Shown in pieces: positions 28,205 to 36,441 of a stretch of DNA of 64,000 bases (position 1 is its first letter; each line of letters begins with the position of its first letter). Source of the stretch: Helicobacter sp. MIT 99-5507 (GTDB lineage Bacteria > Campylobacterota > Campylobacteria > Campylobacterales > Helicobacteraceae); assembly GCF_003364295.1 (NCBI RefSeq), contig NZ_NXLO01000004.1, forward strand, positions 1-64,000, read 5' to 3'. The position numbers and the translations under genes are program-made. Under the pieces are notes generated by a model that saw only the letters and a list, made by a program, of their open reading frames with translations, was not told where the DNA came from and searched no databases.

Positions 28205-28234
28205 TTTAGATTCTAGCTTAAGCTAGAATCTAAA
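28205..28234. terminator. Perfect 30-base palindrome between convergent genes, built from the AGAATCT word
   Basis: TTTAGATTCTAGCTT (28205-28219) is followed directly by its exact reverse complement (28220-28234). It lies between the ends of the LolD-like gene (plus) and the pilin gene (minus) and can serve both directions as a terminator. A further copy of TAGAATCTAAA lies at about 28186. Confidence 0.7.
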
Positions 28235-28244
28235 AGAAAGTTTC

Positions 28245-28784
28245 TTAGAATTTCACTGCTCCAGTAGTTGCTAGCGGGATAATTCTATTTGAACCACTTG
28301 GATAAGATTCTTTTAGTGTTTTACAGAATGTCCCTCCATTACCTCCATTAGTTGATGTAGCTGCAATTTGGTTTGGATCAAAGATTAAATTTCCTGTACT
28401 TGTATTTAATTGAATAATATGTCCACATCCGCCAGTTTGATTGCTTCCACTTTGTGTTACAACATTACCAAGTGGTTCAATTCCTGGGTTGTTACTAGTT
28501 CCACTATTTCCAGCTTTCCATCTACCTCGATCAAGTCCGCCTGTATCTATCATCCACTCACCCCAGTTACTAAAACCAGTAGGAGCTGATGCTGTAGGAT
28601 CTATATTTTCTGCAAAAACTCTTGCAGGAATTGCTTTTAGTGTAGAAGCAATATCACTTCTTGCCATTGCTACTTGTGCATCTGTCCTTGTTGTTACAAA
28701 TCTAGGCACCGCAACTGCTGCTAAAACTCCTAAGATAACAATAACAAATACTAACTCAATCATACTAAAACCATTTCTTTTCAT
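28245..28784 (-). CDS. Type IV pilin-like protein (copy 2, complete)
   Basis: A 179-residue prepilin. It has the short basic leader MKRNGF, cleavage before SMIEL with the Glu5 needed for assembly, and a hydrophobic helix to about residue 29. The globular part is Gly/Asn/Ser-rich, with a candidate disulfide (GGCGH near 129 and TFCKTL near 154). The N-terminal 44 residues are the same as those of the truncated gene at 1-132 except one. It is likely a major pilin or pseudopilin of a competence or secretion pilus. The minor pseudopilins and PilT lie 25 kb away. It has the same T-tract-bearing upstream region as copy 1. Confidence 0.9.
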   Translation of the reverse strand: MKRNGFSMIELVFVIVILGVLAAVAVPRFVTTRTDAQVAMARSDIASTLKAIPARVFAENIDPTASAPTGFSNWGEWMIDTGGLDRGRWKAGNSGTSNNPGIEPLGNVVTQSGSNQTGGCGHIIQLNTSTGNLIFDPNQIAATSTNGGNGGTFCKTLKESYPSGSNRIIPLATTGAVKF

Positions 28785-28846
28785 TTTCTTTCTCCAATAA
28801 TAAATTCCTTAAATCCATCAGGATAAAAGTTAATGAAATTTAAACA

Positions 28847-28856
28847 TTTTTTTTTT
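28847..28856 (-). repeat. Homopolymer T10 upstream of pilin copy 2
   Basis: Ten T on the plus strand, 63 bases before the pilin start. It has the same flanks (taaaca before; gaata and cttaaaaagc after) as the T11 run at 200-210. The two upstream regions align over about 35 bases, with one base of difference in tract length. Confidence 0.6.
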
Positions 28857-28982
28857 GAATATTTTCTTAAAAAGCAAGAAGATTTTATTATAAAAAATAA
28901 TAACGATAAATTTTGTAAAGATTCTAGTTTTATTTCTATTTTTATATAATACAGCCTAAATTGTATTTTAAAGGCGGTCAGA

Positions 28983-29753
28983 GTGGAGATTGTTTCATAT
29001 CTTAGTGAAGGTAGTGTAGCTAATTTTCTGCTTTTGATACTTAGATTTAGCGGTATTGTGGCATTTTTCCCATTTTTTGATTCTAGACTTATACCTATCT
29101 CGCTAAAAGGTGCTATGATATTTTTTCTAGCATTATTATTTTTTCCTTTGCTTCCCCCATTTGATACAAATATTAGCATTTTAGAGTTTATTTTAGCTGG
29201 TTTAAGTGAGATTCTGCTTGGTTTTGTGAGTGCATTTTTTTTACAAATTGTATTTAGTGCTATTTCATATGCAGGTGAGATTCTAGGATTTAGTATTGGT
29301 ATGAGTATATCAAGTTCATACGATCCAGTAAGTGGCGCACAGAATCTAATCATCGCACAAATTCTTAGTCTCGTTGCTTTGCTTATATTTTTAGCCCTTG
29401 ATTATCATCATCTTGTATTTATTTTAATTGCAAAAAGTTTGCACGCTACGCCACTTGGTAGTTTTGAGTTAGATTCAAATATGGCAGTATATTTTATAAA
29501 AGCAATGGCAAATTTATTTGTCATAGGATTTACTGTTGCTTTTCCTGTAATAGGCGTGATATTACTATCTGAAATTATATTTGGTATGATAACTAGGACT
29601 CACCCGCAATTTAATCTATTAGTAATTGGGCTTCCTTTAAAAATCATTATTGCTTTAATTGTGCTTATATTGGCGTTGCCTGCTATGATGTGGCATTTTA
29701 AAGATGAGATTTTAGAGGCTTTCAAAATCACTGGAAAGATACTTGGTGGATAA
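28983..29753 (+). CDS. fliR: Flagellar export apparatus protein FliR
   Basis: A 256-residue integral membrane protein of the flagellar type III export gate. It shows the FliR pattern: LLLILRFSGIVAFFPFFDSRLIP near the N-terminus, a central helix with GEILGFSIGMSISSSYDPVSG, and a C-terminal GMITRTHPQFNLLVIGLPLKI. Six or so membrane helices are visible. FliR joins FliP and FliQ in the export pore. The start is GTG at 28983 with a weak GGCGGTCA upstream. It stands alone here, divergent from the pilin gene. Confidence 0.95.
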   Translation: MEIVSYLSEGSVANFLLLILRFSGIVAFFPFFDSRLIPISLKGAMIFFLALLFFPLLPPFDTNISILEFILAGLSEILLGFVSAFFLQIVFSAISYAGEILGFSIGMSISSSYDPVSGAQNLIIAQILSLVALLIFLALDYHHLVFILIAKSLHATPLGSFELDSNMAVYFIKAMANLFVIGFTVAFPVIGVILLSEIIFGMITRTHPQFNLLVIGLPLKIIIALIVLILALPAMMWHFKDEILEAFKITGKILGG

Positions 29754-29855
29754 AATATCATTAAGATTCTATGTTTTAGCTGTAAATATATTTTTAGCAT
29801 GATAAAAGTTTGCAAATATGTTAGTTTTGATTTATTGTAGAAAAGAAAATAGTCT

Positions 29856-29886
29856 TTAAATAGAATCTTTTAGAGATTCTATTTAA
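29856..29886. terminator. Hairpin between fliR and groEL ends, built from the AGAATCT word
   Basis: A 13-bp perfect stem (TTAAATAGAATCT at 29856-29868 and its complement at 29874-29886) with a five-base loop lies between two convergent genes, 20 bases past the groEL stop. It can work in both directions. Confidence 0.7.
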
Positions 29887-29906
29887 GATAAAAGTTTAGA
29901 GTGAAA

Positions 29907-31544
29907 TTACATCATTCCACCCATACCGCCCATGCCACCCATATCAGGCATTGCTGGAGCTGGTTTGTCTTCTTTTATTTCATTTATTGTAGCTTCAGTT
30001 GTAAGCAATAAGCTTGAAACTGATACAGCATTTTGAAGAGCGATTCTCTCTACTTTTAGCGGATCAATTATACCTTTGTCAAACATATCTACATATTCAC
30101 CACAGCTAGCATCAAATCCGTAGCTATCTTTTTTAGATTTTTCTATTTCATTTACAACTACGCCTTTGTCATAGCCAGCATTTTTAGCTATTTGTTTTAA
30201 TGGTGCTTTGATTGCTCTTTTGATGATATCATAACCTATTGCTTCATCACCACTTAAATTTAATTTTACATTTAATCCTGCTCTAATTAAAGCAACTCCA
30301 CCACCAACAACGATTCCTTCTTCAACCGCAGCTTTTGTAGCAGATAATGCATCATCAACTCTATCTTTTTTCTCTTTCATTTCTACTTCGCTTGCCGCAC
30401 CTACTTTTATAACCGCAACACCACCGCTTAATTTTGCAAGTCTTTCTTGTAATTTTTCTTTATCATAATCACTTGTTGTAGTTTCGATTTGAGCTTTGAT
30501 TTGATTTATTCTTGATTTTACATCATCTTTTTTACCTTTGCCATCGACAATTGTTGTGTTGTCTTTATCAATAGAGATTCTTGCACATTGACCAAGTTCT
30601 GCTATTGTAGCACTCTCTAGGGTATTTCCTAACTCTTCGCTTATTACTTGTCCGCCTGTTAAAATCGCTATATCTTTTAACATTTCTTTTCTTCTATCAC
30701 CAAATCCAGGAGCTTTTACTGCAGCTACATTTAAAACACCTCGAAGTTTATTTACAACAAGAGTAGTTAGGGCTTCACCTTCAATATCTTCTGCGATGAT
30801 AAGTAGTGGTTTGCCACTTTTCATTGTAGCTTCTAATAATGGAAGAATATCTTTCATTGATGTGATTTTTTTATCAGTTAAAAGCACATATGGATTATCT
30901 AACTCAATAGTCATTTTATCACTATTTGTAACAAAATATGGGCTTAGATATCCTCTATCAAATTGCATACCTTCAACAACATTTAATTCATCATTGATAC
31001 CTTTTGCTTCTTCAACGGTAATAACGCCATCTTTACCTACTTTTTCCATTGCTTCAGCGATAAGATTCCCGATATTTTCATCAGAGTTTGCAGAAATTGT
31101 TGCAACTTGTGCTATTTCTTTTTTTCCTTTTATTGTTTTGCTCATCTTTTTTAGTTCATCAATAATTGCATTTGTAGCTTTATCCATACCTCTTTTTACT
31201 TCCACAGGATTAGCTCCAGCTGTAATATTTCTCAAACCTTCTTTAAATATACTATATGCTAAAACAGTTGCTGTTGTAGTGCCATCTCCTGCTGCATCAG
31301 CAGTTTTGCTTGCTACTTCTTTTACAAGTTGAGCTCCCATATTTGCTATTGGATCTTTTAATTCAACCTCTTTAGCAACACTTACACCATCTTTTGTGAT
31401 ACTTGGTGCTCCATAACTTTTTTGTATTAATACATTTCTTCCTTTTGGTCCCATAGTAACTTTTACTGCATCATTTAGCTGTTTAATGCCATCAAATAAT
31501 TTATTTCTTGCATTATCAGAAAATGTTATTTCTTTGCTTGCCAT
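29907..31544 (-). CDS. groL: Chaperonin GroEL (60 kDa)
   Basis: A 545-residue chaperonin. Conserved landmarks include [15 protein letters not shown], the ATP motif [27 protein letters not shown] and the C-terminal GGM repeat ([11 protein letters not shown]). It forms the double-ring folding chamber with GroES. In Helicobacter, GroEL (HspB) is also found at the surface and is a strong antigen. It follows groES by 27 bases in the same CIRCE-controlled operon, and a hairpin ends the transcript. Confidence 0.99.
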   Translation of the reverse strand: MASKEITFSDNARNKLFDGIKQLNDAVKVTMGPKGRNVLIQKSYGAPSITKDGVSVAKEVELKDPIANMGAQLVKEVASKTADAAGDGTTTATVLAYSIFKEGLRNITAGANPVEVKRGMDKATNAIIDELKKMSKTIKGKKEIAQVATISANSDENIGNLIAEAMEKVGKDGVITVEEAKGINDELNVVEGMQFDRGYLSPYFVTNSDKMTIELDNPYVLLTDKKITSMKDILPLLEATMKSGKPLLIIAEDIEGEALTTLVVNKLRGVLNVAAVKAPGFGDRRKEMLKDIAILTGGQVISEELGNTLESATIAELGQCARISIDKDNTTIVDGKGKKDDVKSRINQIKAQIETTTSDYDKEKLQERLAKLSGGVAVIKVGAASEVEMKEKKDRVDDALSATKAAVEEGIVVGGGVALIRAGLNVKLNLSGDEAIGYDIIKRAIKAPLKQIAKNAGYDKGVVVNEIEKSKKDSYGFDASCGEYVDMFDKGIIDPLKVERIALQNAVSVSSLLLTTEATINEIKEDKPAPAMPDMGGMGGMGGMM

Positions 31545-31571
31545 AATTTTCTCCTTTTTAAAATATTTAAA

Positions 31572-31841
31572 TTAACCTAAGATTCCTAGTAAATCTTCTT
31601 CGTCAATTACTACATATAATTTATTATCAATTTTGATTTCAGAACCTTTATATTTATCAAAAACTACGCTATCACCGACTTTTATTTCACTTTCTTTTTC
31701 TAGTTTTTTGCTAATTGCACGAACAATTCCTACAAGTGGCTTTTCCTTTGCATTATCTGGTATGATAATTCCAGAGCTAGTTTTTGTTTCTTCTTCGACT
31801 CTCTCTAATAATACACGTTTATCTAGTGGTCTAAATTTCAT
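31572..31841 (-). CDS. groES: Co-chaperonin GroES
   Basis: An 89-residue GroES. The core [33 protein letters not shown] (mobile loop included) and the roof region are complete. It lacks the His/Cys-rich, nickel-binding C-terminal extension of H. pylori GroES (HspA, about 118 residues) and ends at EEDLLGILG like most bacterial GroES. It is the promoter-proximal gene of groESL. Confidence 0.97.
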   Translation of the reverse strand: MKFRPLDKRVLLERVEEETKTSSGIIIPDNAKEKPLVGIVRAISKKLEKESEIKVGDSVVFDKYKGSEIKIDNKLYVVIDEEDLLGILG

Positions 31842-31929
31842 AACGCTATACTCCTTATTTATACTTATTTGTAAGATGACTGATTTAAGATATTATTTTT
31901 TTCAATATAAAAATCTTAAAGCTTAAATT

Positions 31930-31956
31930 TTAGCACTCTTAAAATTTAAGTGCTAG
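31930..31956 (-). promoter_or_regulatory. CIRCE operator upstream of groESL
   Basis: TTAGCACTC, nine bases, AAGTGCTAG. This matches the HrcA operator consensus TTAGCACTC-N9-GAGTGCTAA at 16 of 18 arm positions. It sits just downstream of the groES -10 box, at or next to the expected transcription start, where HrcA binding would block transcription. The HrcA gene is 1 kb away in this window. Confidence 0.9.
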
Positions 31957-31957
31957 A

Positions 31958-31986
31958 ATTATAAAGTTTTTATTTTTATAAGTCAA
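31958..31986 (-). promoter_or_regulatory. Vegetative promoter of groESL
   Basis: On the minus strand, TTGACT (31981-31986) and TATAAT (31958-31963) are 17 bases apart. This is a near-consensus sigma-70 promoter, the best in the window, and it abuts the CIRCE site. Confidence 0.85.
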
Positions 31987-32096
31987 TAATATATATGAAG
32001 ATATTAATAATATTGATATAAATAGACTAAAGTTTATTTACAATATAATAACTGAATAAATTTTTATTCAAAGCAGAATCTTGATATTTAATACTT

Positions 32097-32723
32097 TTAA
32101 GAATCTACATTATTTAATATATTGAAATTGTGCGTATTCTTGAATGTATCTGATAAAACTAATATTTTTGCACTATTTTCTATCATCGATATTGTTTTTG
32201 CAAGCTGTGGAAGGTCTCTTTCGTATATATAAAGTCCATATCCTCTTATTATTATAAAATTTACTTTATTCTGACGTAAGAAATTGCATATCTCCACATC
32301 CGCTCTTTCATACCAACTATCATAATCACCAGGATTATATATATTTGCCTCTTTGAATTTTTTGTATCCAAAATAATCTTTTGGAATGAATTTATTATTA
32401 TTTAGTGAATGAGCCATTGTAAAATTTGGAAATGTGTATGCAATACATTTTGCTTCGCTAATTTCTTTGTAAATAAAAGAGTGAATAAAAGCATCATCAC
32501 TTGCTTCTTGCCAGCTATAATTTCTTTTGTGAGTTAATACCATATAATTTTCTAAAGCTGGAGAGTTTAAGACCGCATCTTTTGTATTTATCATAAATTT
32601 ACTATCATCAATTTTCATAGAAATTGCACCATGAAAAATATCAAAGAAATTTTTTCTAAACATTGTTAGTGATATATTTATTAGCTCTTGTAGAAGCTCA
32701 CTATTTATATTTTTATGTATCAT
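32097..32723 (-). CDS. Class II aldolase/adducin-fold protein lacking the metal ligands
   Basis: About 208 residues with the class II aldolase fold. It has the glycine-turn segment FHGAISMKID near residue 30-39 and the end motif IRGYGLYIYERDLPQLAKTIS...ENSAKIL, in which active enzymes carry a metal-binding His (usually HG). That His is Tyr162 here. The upstream HxH zinc pair is also missing: the corresponding strand reads AYTFPNF (Tyr96-Thr97-Phe98). A zinc-dependent aldolase function is therefore unlikely. The start is uncertain: 32723 fits the family better, but an in-frame ATG at 32759 would add 12 residues. It sits alone between groESL and hrcA. Confidence 0.75.
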   Translation of the reverse strand: MIHKNINSELLQELINISLTMFRKNFFDIFHGAISMKIDDSKFMINTKDAVLNSPALENYMVLTHKRNYSWQEASDDAFIHSFIYKEISEAKCIAYTFPNFTMAHSLNNNKFIPKDYFGYKKFKEANIYNPGDYDSWYERADVEICNFLRQNKVNFIIIRGYGLYIYERDLPQLAKTISMIENSAKILVLSDTFKNTHNFNILNNVDS

Positions 32724-32863
32724 GTGTATATTATAGCATATCAAATATTGATATAGCATTGAGATATAATTTATATTATGTTTAGTGTAGTTAATAATAT
32801 TGATTAAATTTATTTAATTTAGTTGATAGTATATAACTAATATTTATATTTTTTTTTAAAAAA

Positions 32864-32890
32864 ATAGCAATATTTTTATTTGAGTGCTAA
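32864..32890 (+). promoter_or_regulatory. Degenerate CIRCE operator upstream of hrcA-grpE-dnaK
   Basis: ATAGCAATA, nine bases, GAGTGCTAA. The right arm is perfect and the left arm keeps six of nine consensus positions. It overlaps the position of the -35 element of the downstream promoter, which would let HrcA regulate its own operon, perhaps more weakly than groESL. Confidence 0.75.
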
Positions 32891-32908
32891 ATTTTTTAAA
32901 ATTTATGA

Positions 32909-32914
32909 TATAAT
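32909..32914 (+). promoter_or_regulatory. -10 box (GATATAAT) of the hrcA operon
   Basis: TATAAT in the context GATATAATCC lies 65 bases before the hrcA start and 19 bases after the CIRCE right arm. The expected -35 position overlaps the operator and is a poor match. Confidence 0.65.
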
Positions 32915-32978
32915 CCATTTTGATTTCTTAGAATATTAATTTTTAAAGGATTGAGATTTTGATAATAAAGGTTTATAT

Positions 32979-33752
32979 TTGAAAGATAGAAAAGAAAAAT
33001 TACTAAATGAAATGATTTCTATTTATATAAAAGATGGTATGCCTATTGGTTCAGAATCATTAAAACTTAATATTGATATGAAAATCTCATCTGCAACTAT
33101 AAGAAATTATTTTAAAGTTTTAGTAAATGAAGGAGTATTAGCCCAACCGCATATAAGTAGTGGCAAGATTCCGACAAACTCTACTTTAAAATCATATTGG
33201 AGAAAAAATATAGACATTTCTAATTGTTTAAATATTAATAGTATAGATAAAATCAACAAAGCAAGTATTGAACATAAAATATTTTGTAATATAAAAATCC
33301 ACAAACAGGAGAGATTGCAAAAAATCATAAATTATAATGATGAATATAGTATTTTAGTCTTTGATAATGTAGAGACAATTTTGCCTTATACTAGACATTT
33401 GCATAGTTTTTTAAATGAACTTTTATATCAGGATATAGAAGAAATTAGAAGCATTGCAAAAAGTGTATGTGCAAATGAGCTTTATAATCGCCTTCTTGGT
33501 GTTGCAACTACAAAGATTTATAATTTTAGTTTTGAAGAGTTATTTTTTATCAAAGATTTAGATTCTATATTAAAGATCATAAATGGAGATATTTTTTATA
33601 CTTTAAAAAATGGCTTTTATTTTGATTTGTTTCCAGACGGATATATGGGTATTTTGCATGATATTATGATTGATAACAATTTTGGAAAGATGTTTGTTGT
33701 TGGTGGATTAAAGAAAGACTATACATCTTTTTATCAAAAAATAGCATCTTAA
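32979..33752 (+). CDS. hrcA: Heat-inducible transcription repressor HrcA
   Basis: A 257-residue repressor. The N-terminal winged helix (about 1-75) has the HrcA pattern PIGSESL...ISSATIRNYFKVLVNEGVLAQPHISSGKIPT. The rest is the GAF-like/dimerisation part, shorter than the 340 residues of B. subtilis HrcA, as in Helicobacter. The start is TTG at 32979, with an AAAGG site seven bases upstream. HrcA binds CIRCE; two such sites are present, before this gene and before groES. In H. pylori it acts with HspR, whose gene I do not see here. It is the first gene of hrcA-grpE-dnaK. Confidence 0.93.
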   Translation: MKDRKEKLLNEMISIYIKDGMPIGSESLKLNIDMKISSATIRNYFKVLVNEGVLAQPHISSGKIPTNSTLKSYWRKNIDISNCLNINSIDKINKASIEHKIFCNIKIHKQERLQKIINYNDEYSILVFDNVETILPYTRHLHSFLNELLYQDIEEIRSIAKSVCANELYNRLLGVATTKIYNFSFEELFFIKDLDSILKIINGDIFYTLKNGFYFDLFPDGYMGILHDIMIDNNFGKMFVVGGLKKDYTSFYQKIAS

Positions 33753-33774
33753 AGATTAATAAAAGGAGGATAAT

Positions 33775-34332
33775 TTGCAAGACGAAAATATAGAAAATAA
33801 TGATGAAACAAATGAATTAGATAAAGATTCTAGTGCAGAATCTACCAATACAGATTCTATTAATACAGAAGAGTTATTAAAACAAAAAGATCTACAAATC
33901 AAGGAGTTAGAAGAAAAATATATAAGAACTCATGCAGATTTTGAAAATATAAAAAAGAGGCTTGAGAGAGATAAAAATCAATGTTTAGAATATGCAAATG
34001 AAAATATACTAAAAGATTTTTTACCGATTCTAGATACTTTAGAATCTGCATTAAATGGAATCTCAAGCACTAATATTTCAACAGAGAGCATAAAAAATAT
34101 AGAAGCTGGAATAAAACTAACAATAGATAATTTTATGAAAGCTTTAAATAAAAATGGTGTTGAAGTTATTGATACAAATAGTAATTTTGACCCAAATTTG
34201 CATAATGCAATTATGCAAGTAAAAGATGAAAGCAAAGAAGATGGAGAAATAGCCCAAGTGATACAAAAAGGCTATAAGTATAAAGAAAGAATTATTCGAC
34301 CTTCTATGGTTTCAATAACAAAAAATAGTTAA
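33775..34332 (+). CDS. grpE: Nucleotide exchange factor GrpE
   Basis: A 185-residue GrpE. An acidic disordered N-terminus (about 1-38, Asp/Glu/Asn/Ser-rich) is followed by a long helix (YIRTHADFENIKKRLERDKN, 48-67) that dimerises. The C-terminal beta domain ends in the signature VIQKGYKYKERIIRPSMVSI. It releases ADP from DnaK. The start is TTG at 33775, with a very strong AAAGGAGGA ribosome site. It lies 22 bases after hrcA and 20 before dnaK. Confidence 0.96.
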   Translation: MQDENIENNDETNELDKDSSAESTNTDSINTEELLKQKDLQIKELEEKYIRTHADFENIKKRLERDKNQCLEYANENILKDFLPILDTLESALNGISSTNISTESIKNIEAGIKLTIDNFMKALNKNGVEVIDTNSNFDPNLHNAIMQVKDESKEDGEIAQVIQKGYKYKERIIRPSMVSITKNS

Positions 34333-34352
34333 TTTAACAAAGGAGACAAAAA

Positions 34353-36227
34353 ATGAGTAAAGTTTTAGGAATTGACTTAGGAACAACAAATTCAGCAATG
34401 AGTATTTTTGAAGGAAATGAAGCAAAGATTATTGCAAATAAAGAAGGTAAAAACACAACACCTTCAATCGTTGCTTTTACTGATAAAGGCGAGATTCTAG
34501 TTGGTGAGAGTGCAAAAAGACAAGCCATTACAAACCCACAAAAAACTATATATTCAATAAAAAGAATTATGGGCTTGATGTTTAATGAGGATAAAGCAAA
34601 AGAAGCACAAAAAAGGCTTCCATATAAGATTGTCGATAGAAATGGTGCTTGTGCAATTGAGATTGCTGGCAAAGTTTATACTCCACAAGAGATTTCTGCA
34701 AAAATACTAATGAAATTAAAAGAAGATGCTGAAAGCTATCTAGGAGAATCTATCACAGAGGCTGTTATCACTGTGCCTGCATATTTCAATGATAGCCAAA
34801 GAAAAGCTACAAAAGAAGCAGGAACAATTGCAGGGTTAAATGTGCTTAGAATAATCAATGAGCCAACTTCAGCTGCTCTTGCTTATGGACTTGATAAAAA
34901 AGAATCTGAAAAGATTGTAGTTTATGATTTAGGTGGTGGAACATTTGATGTAACCGTGCTAGAAACAGGTGATAATGTCGTAGAAGTTTTAGCAACAGGT
35001 GGAGATGCGTTTCTTGGTGGTGATGATTTTGATAATAGAATCATTGATTGGGCTGCAGGAGAATTCAAAGATGAAAGTGGCATAGAAATTAAAAATGATG
35101 TAATGGCATTGCAAAGATTAAAAGATGCTGCAGAAGCTGCTAAAAAGGAGCTATCTAGTGCAAGTGAGACTGAAATAAATCTACCATTTATCACAGCTGA
35201 TGCTACAGGTCCAAAACACTTAGTAAAAAAACTTACTCGTGCTAAATTTGAAAGTTTGATTGATGATTTGGTAGAGCAAACAATCAAAAAGATTGATGAA
35301 GTAATCAAAGATTCTAAATTGAATAAGAGTGATATTAGCGAAGTTGTTATGGTTGGTGGCTCAACTCGTATTCCAAAAGTGCAAGATAGAGTAAAAGAGT
35401 TTACAAATAAAGATCTAAATAAATCTGTAAATCCAGATGAAGTTGTAGCAATTGGTGCAGCAATTCAAGGTGGTGTGTTAAAAGGTGATGTAAAAGATGT
35501 ATTACTTCTTGATGTTACACCGCTTAGCCTTGGAATTGAGACTTTAGGCGGAGTGATGACAAAGGTAATTGATCGAGGTATTACAATTCCAGCGAAAAAA
35601 GCACAAGTTTTTTCAACTGCTGAAGATAATCAACCAGCAGTAAGCATTCATGTTTTACAAGGGGAGAGGGAGTTAGCAAGAGATAATAAATCTCTTGGTA
35701 AATTTGATTTAACAGGTATCCCATCAGCTCCAAGAGGTGTGCCTCAAATCGAAGTTACATTTGATATTGATGCAAATGGAATCTTAACTGTTAGTGCAAA
35801 AGATAAAGCTACAGGTAAATCACAAGAAATAAAAATTACAGGTTCAAGTGGATTAAGCGATAGTGAGATTGATAAAATGGTAAAAGATGCAGAAATGCAC
35901 AAAGAAGAGGATTTAAAGCGAAAAGAATTAATTGAGACAAAAAATACAGCAGATGCATTAATTCATCAAACAGAAAAAAGTCTAAATGAGTTAAAAGAAT
36001 CTTTAAGTGATGATGATAAGGCAAATATTACAAATGCATTAGAAGATCTAAAAACTACACTAAAAAATGATCATGCCTCAAAAGAGGAGATTGAGAGCAA
36101 AATAAAAGCTCTAAATGATGTAAGTCACAAACTTGCAGAAGCTATGTATGCAAAAAATGATAAAGGTGCAGAATCTTCACAAAATAACAAAAAAGATGAT
36201 GATGTAATCGATGCTGAAGTCGAGTAA
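34353..36227 (+). CDS. dnaK: Chaperone DnaK (Hsp70)
   Basis: A 624-residue Hsp70. It has the ATPase N-terminus ([17 protein letters not shown]), [42 protein letters not shown], the linker [18 protein letters not shown] and a substrate-binding domain with VLQGERE. The helical lid is charged, and the C-terminus ends in the EVE tail typical of DnaK. It refolds proteins with GrpE and a DnaJ not seen here. It is the last gene of the HrcA operon, and a hairpin made of the AGAATCT word follows. Confidence 0.99.
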   Translation: MSKVLGIDLGTTNSAMSIFEGNEAKIIANKEGKNTTPSIVAFTDKGEILVGESAKRQAITNPQKTIYSIKRIMGLMFNEDKAKEAQKRLPYKIVDRNGACAIEIAGKVYTPQEISAKILMKLKEDAESYLGESITEAVITVPAYFNDSQRKATKEAGTIAGLNVLRIINEPTSAALAYGLDKKESEKIVVYDLGGGTFDVTVLETGDNVVEVLATGGDAFLGGDDFDNRIIDWAAGEFKDESGIEIKNDVMALQRLKDAAEAAKKELSSASETEINLPFITADATGPKHLVKKLTRAKFESLIDDLVEQTIKKIDEVIKDSKLNKSDISEVVMVGGSTRIPKVQDRVKEFTNKDLNKSVNPDEVVAIGAAIQGGVLKGDVKDVLLLDVTPLSLGIETLGGVMTKVIDRGITIPAKKAQVFSTAEDNQPAVSIHVLQGERELARDNKSLGKFDLTGIPSAPRGVPQIEVTFDIDANGILTVSAKDKATGKSQEIKITGSSGLSDSEIDKMVKDAEMHKEEDLKRKELIETKNTADALIHQTEKSLNELKESLSDDDKANITNALEDLKTTLKNDHASKEEIESKIKALNDVSHKLAEAMYAKNDKGAESSQNNKKDDDVIDAEVE

Positions 36228-36251
36228 TACAATCCTATAAACAATCCAAAG

Positions 36252-36277
36252 GATTCTAGTCTCTTGAGGCTAGAATC
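36252..36277 (+). terminator. Hairpin after dnaK built from GATTCTAG / CTAGAATC
   Basis: The stem GATTCTAGTCTC (36252-36263) pairs with GAGGCTAGAATC (36266-36277), 12 positions with one G-T pair. It is 24 bases after the dnaK stop and again formed from an inverted pair of the frequent AGAATCT word. Confidence 0.65.
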
Positions 36278-36441
36278 TAAATTATCCAAAACCTACACAA
36301 TTTAATATCATCATATTTGGCTTTATGATGGCAATCAATAGAATCTATAAAAATATAGAATCTAAATGAATATCTATTATAATAACGCGAGTAAAATCAT
36401 TTGCAAAAATCATGCTGGCAAAAATTCAATAGGATGTAATT

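Noticed and set aside
28781-29353. 190-codon frame antisense to fliR
   Set aside because: Lies opposite fliR and reads as its shadow; the upstream repeat before pilin copy 2 explains the rest.
30796-31332. 178-codon frame antisense to groEL
   Set aside because: Shadow of groEL; the sense strand is unambiguous.
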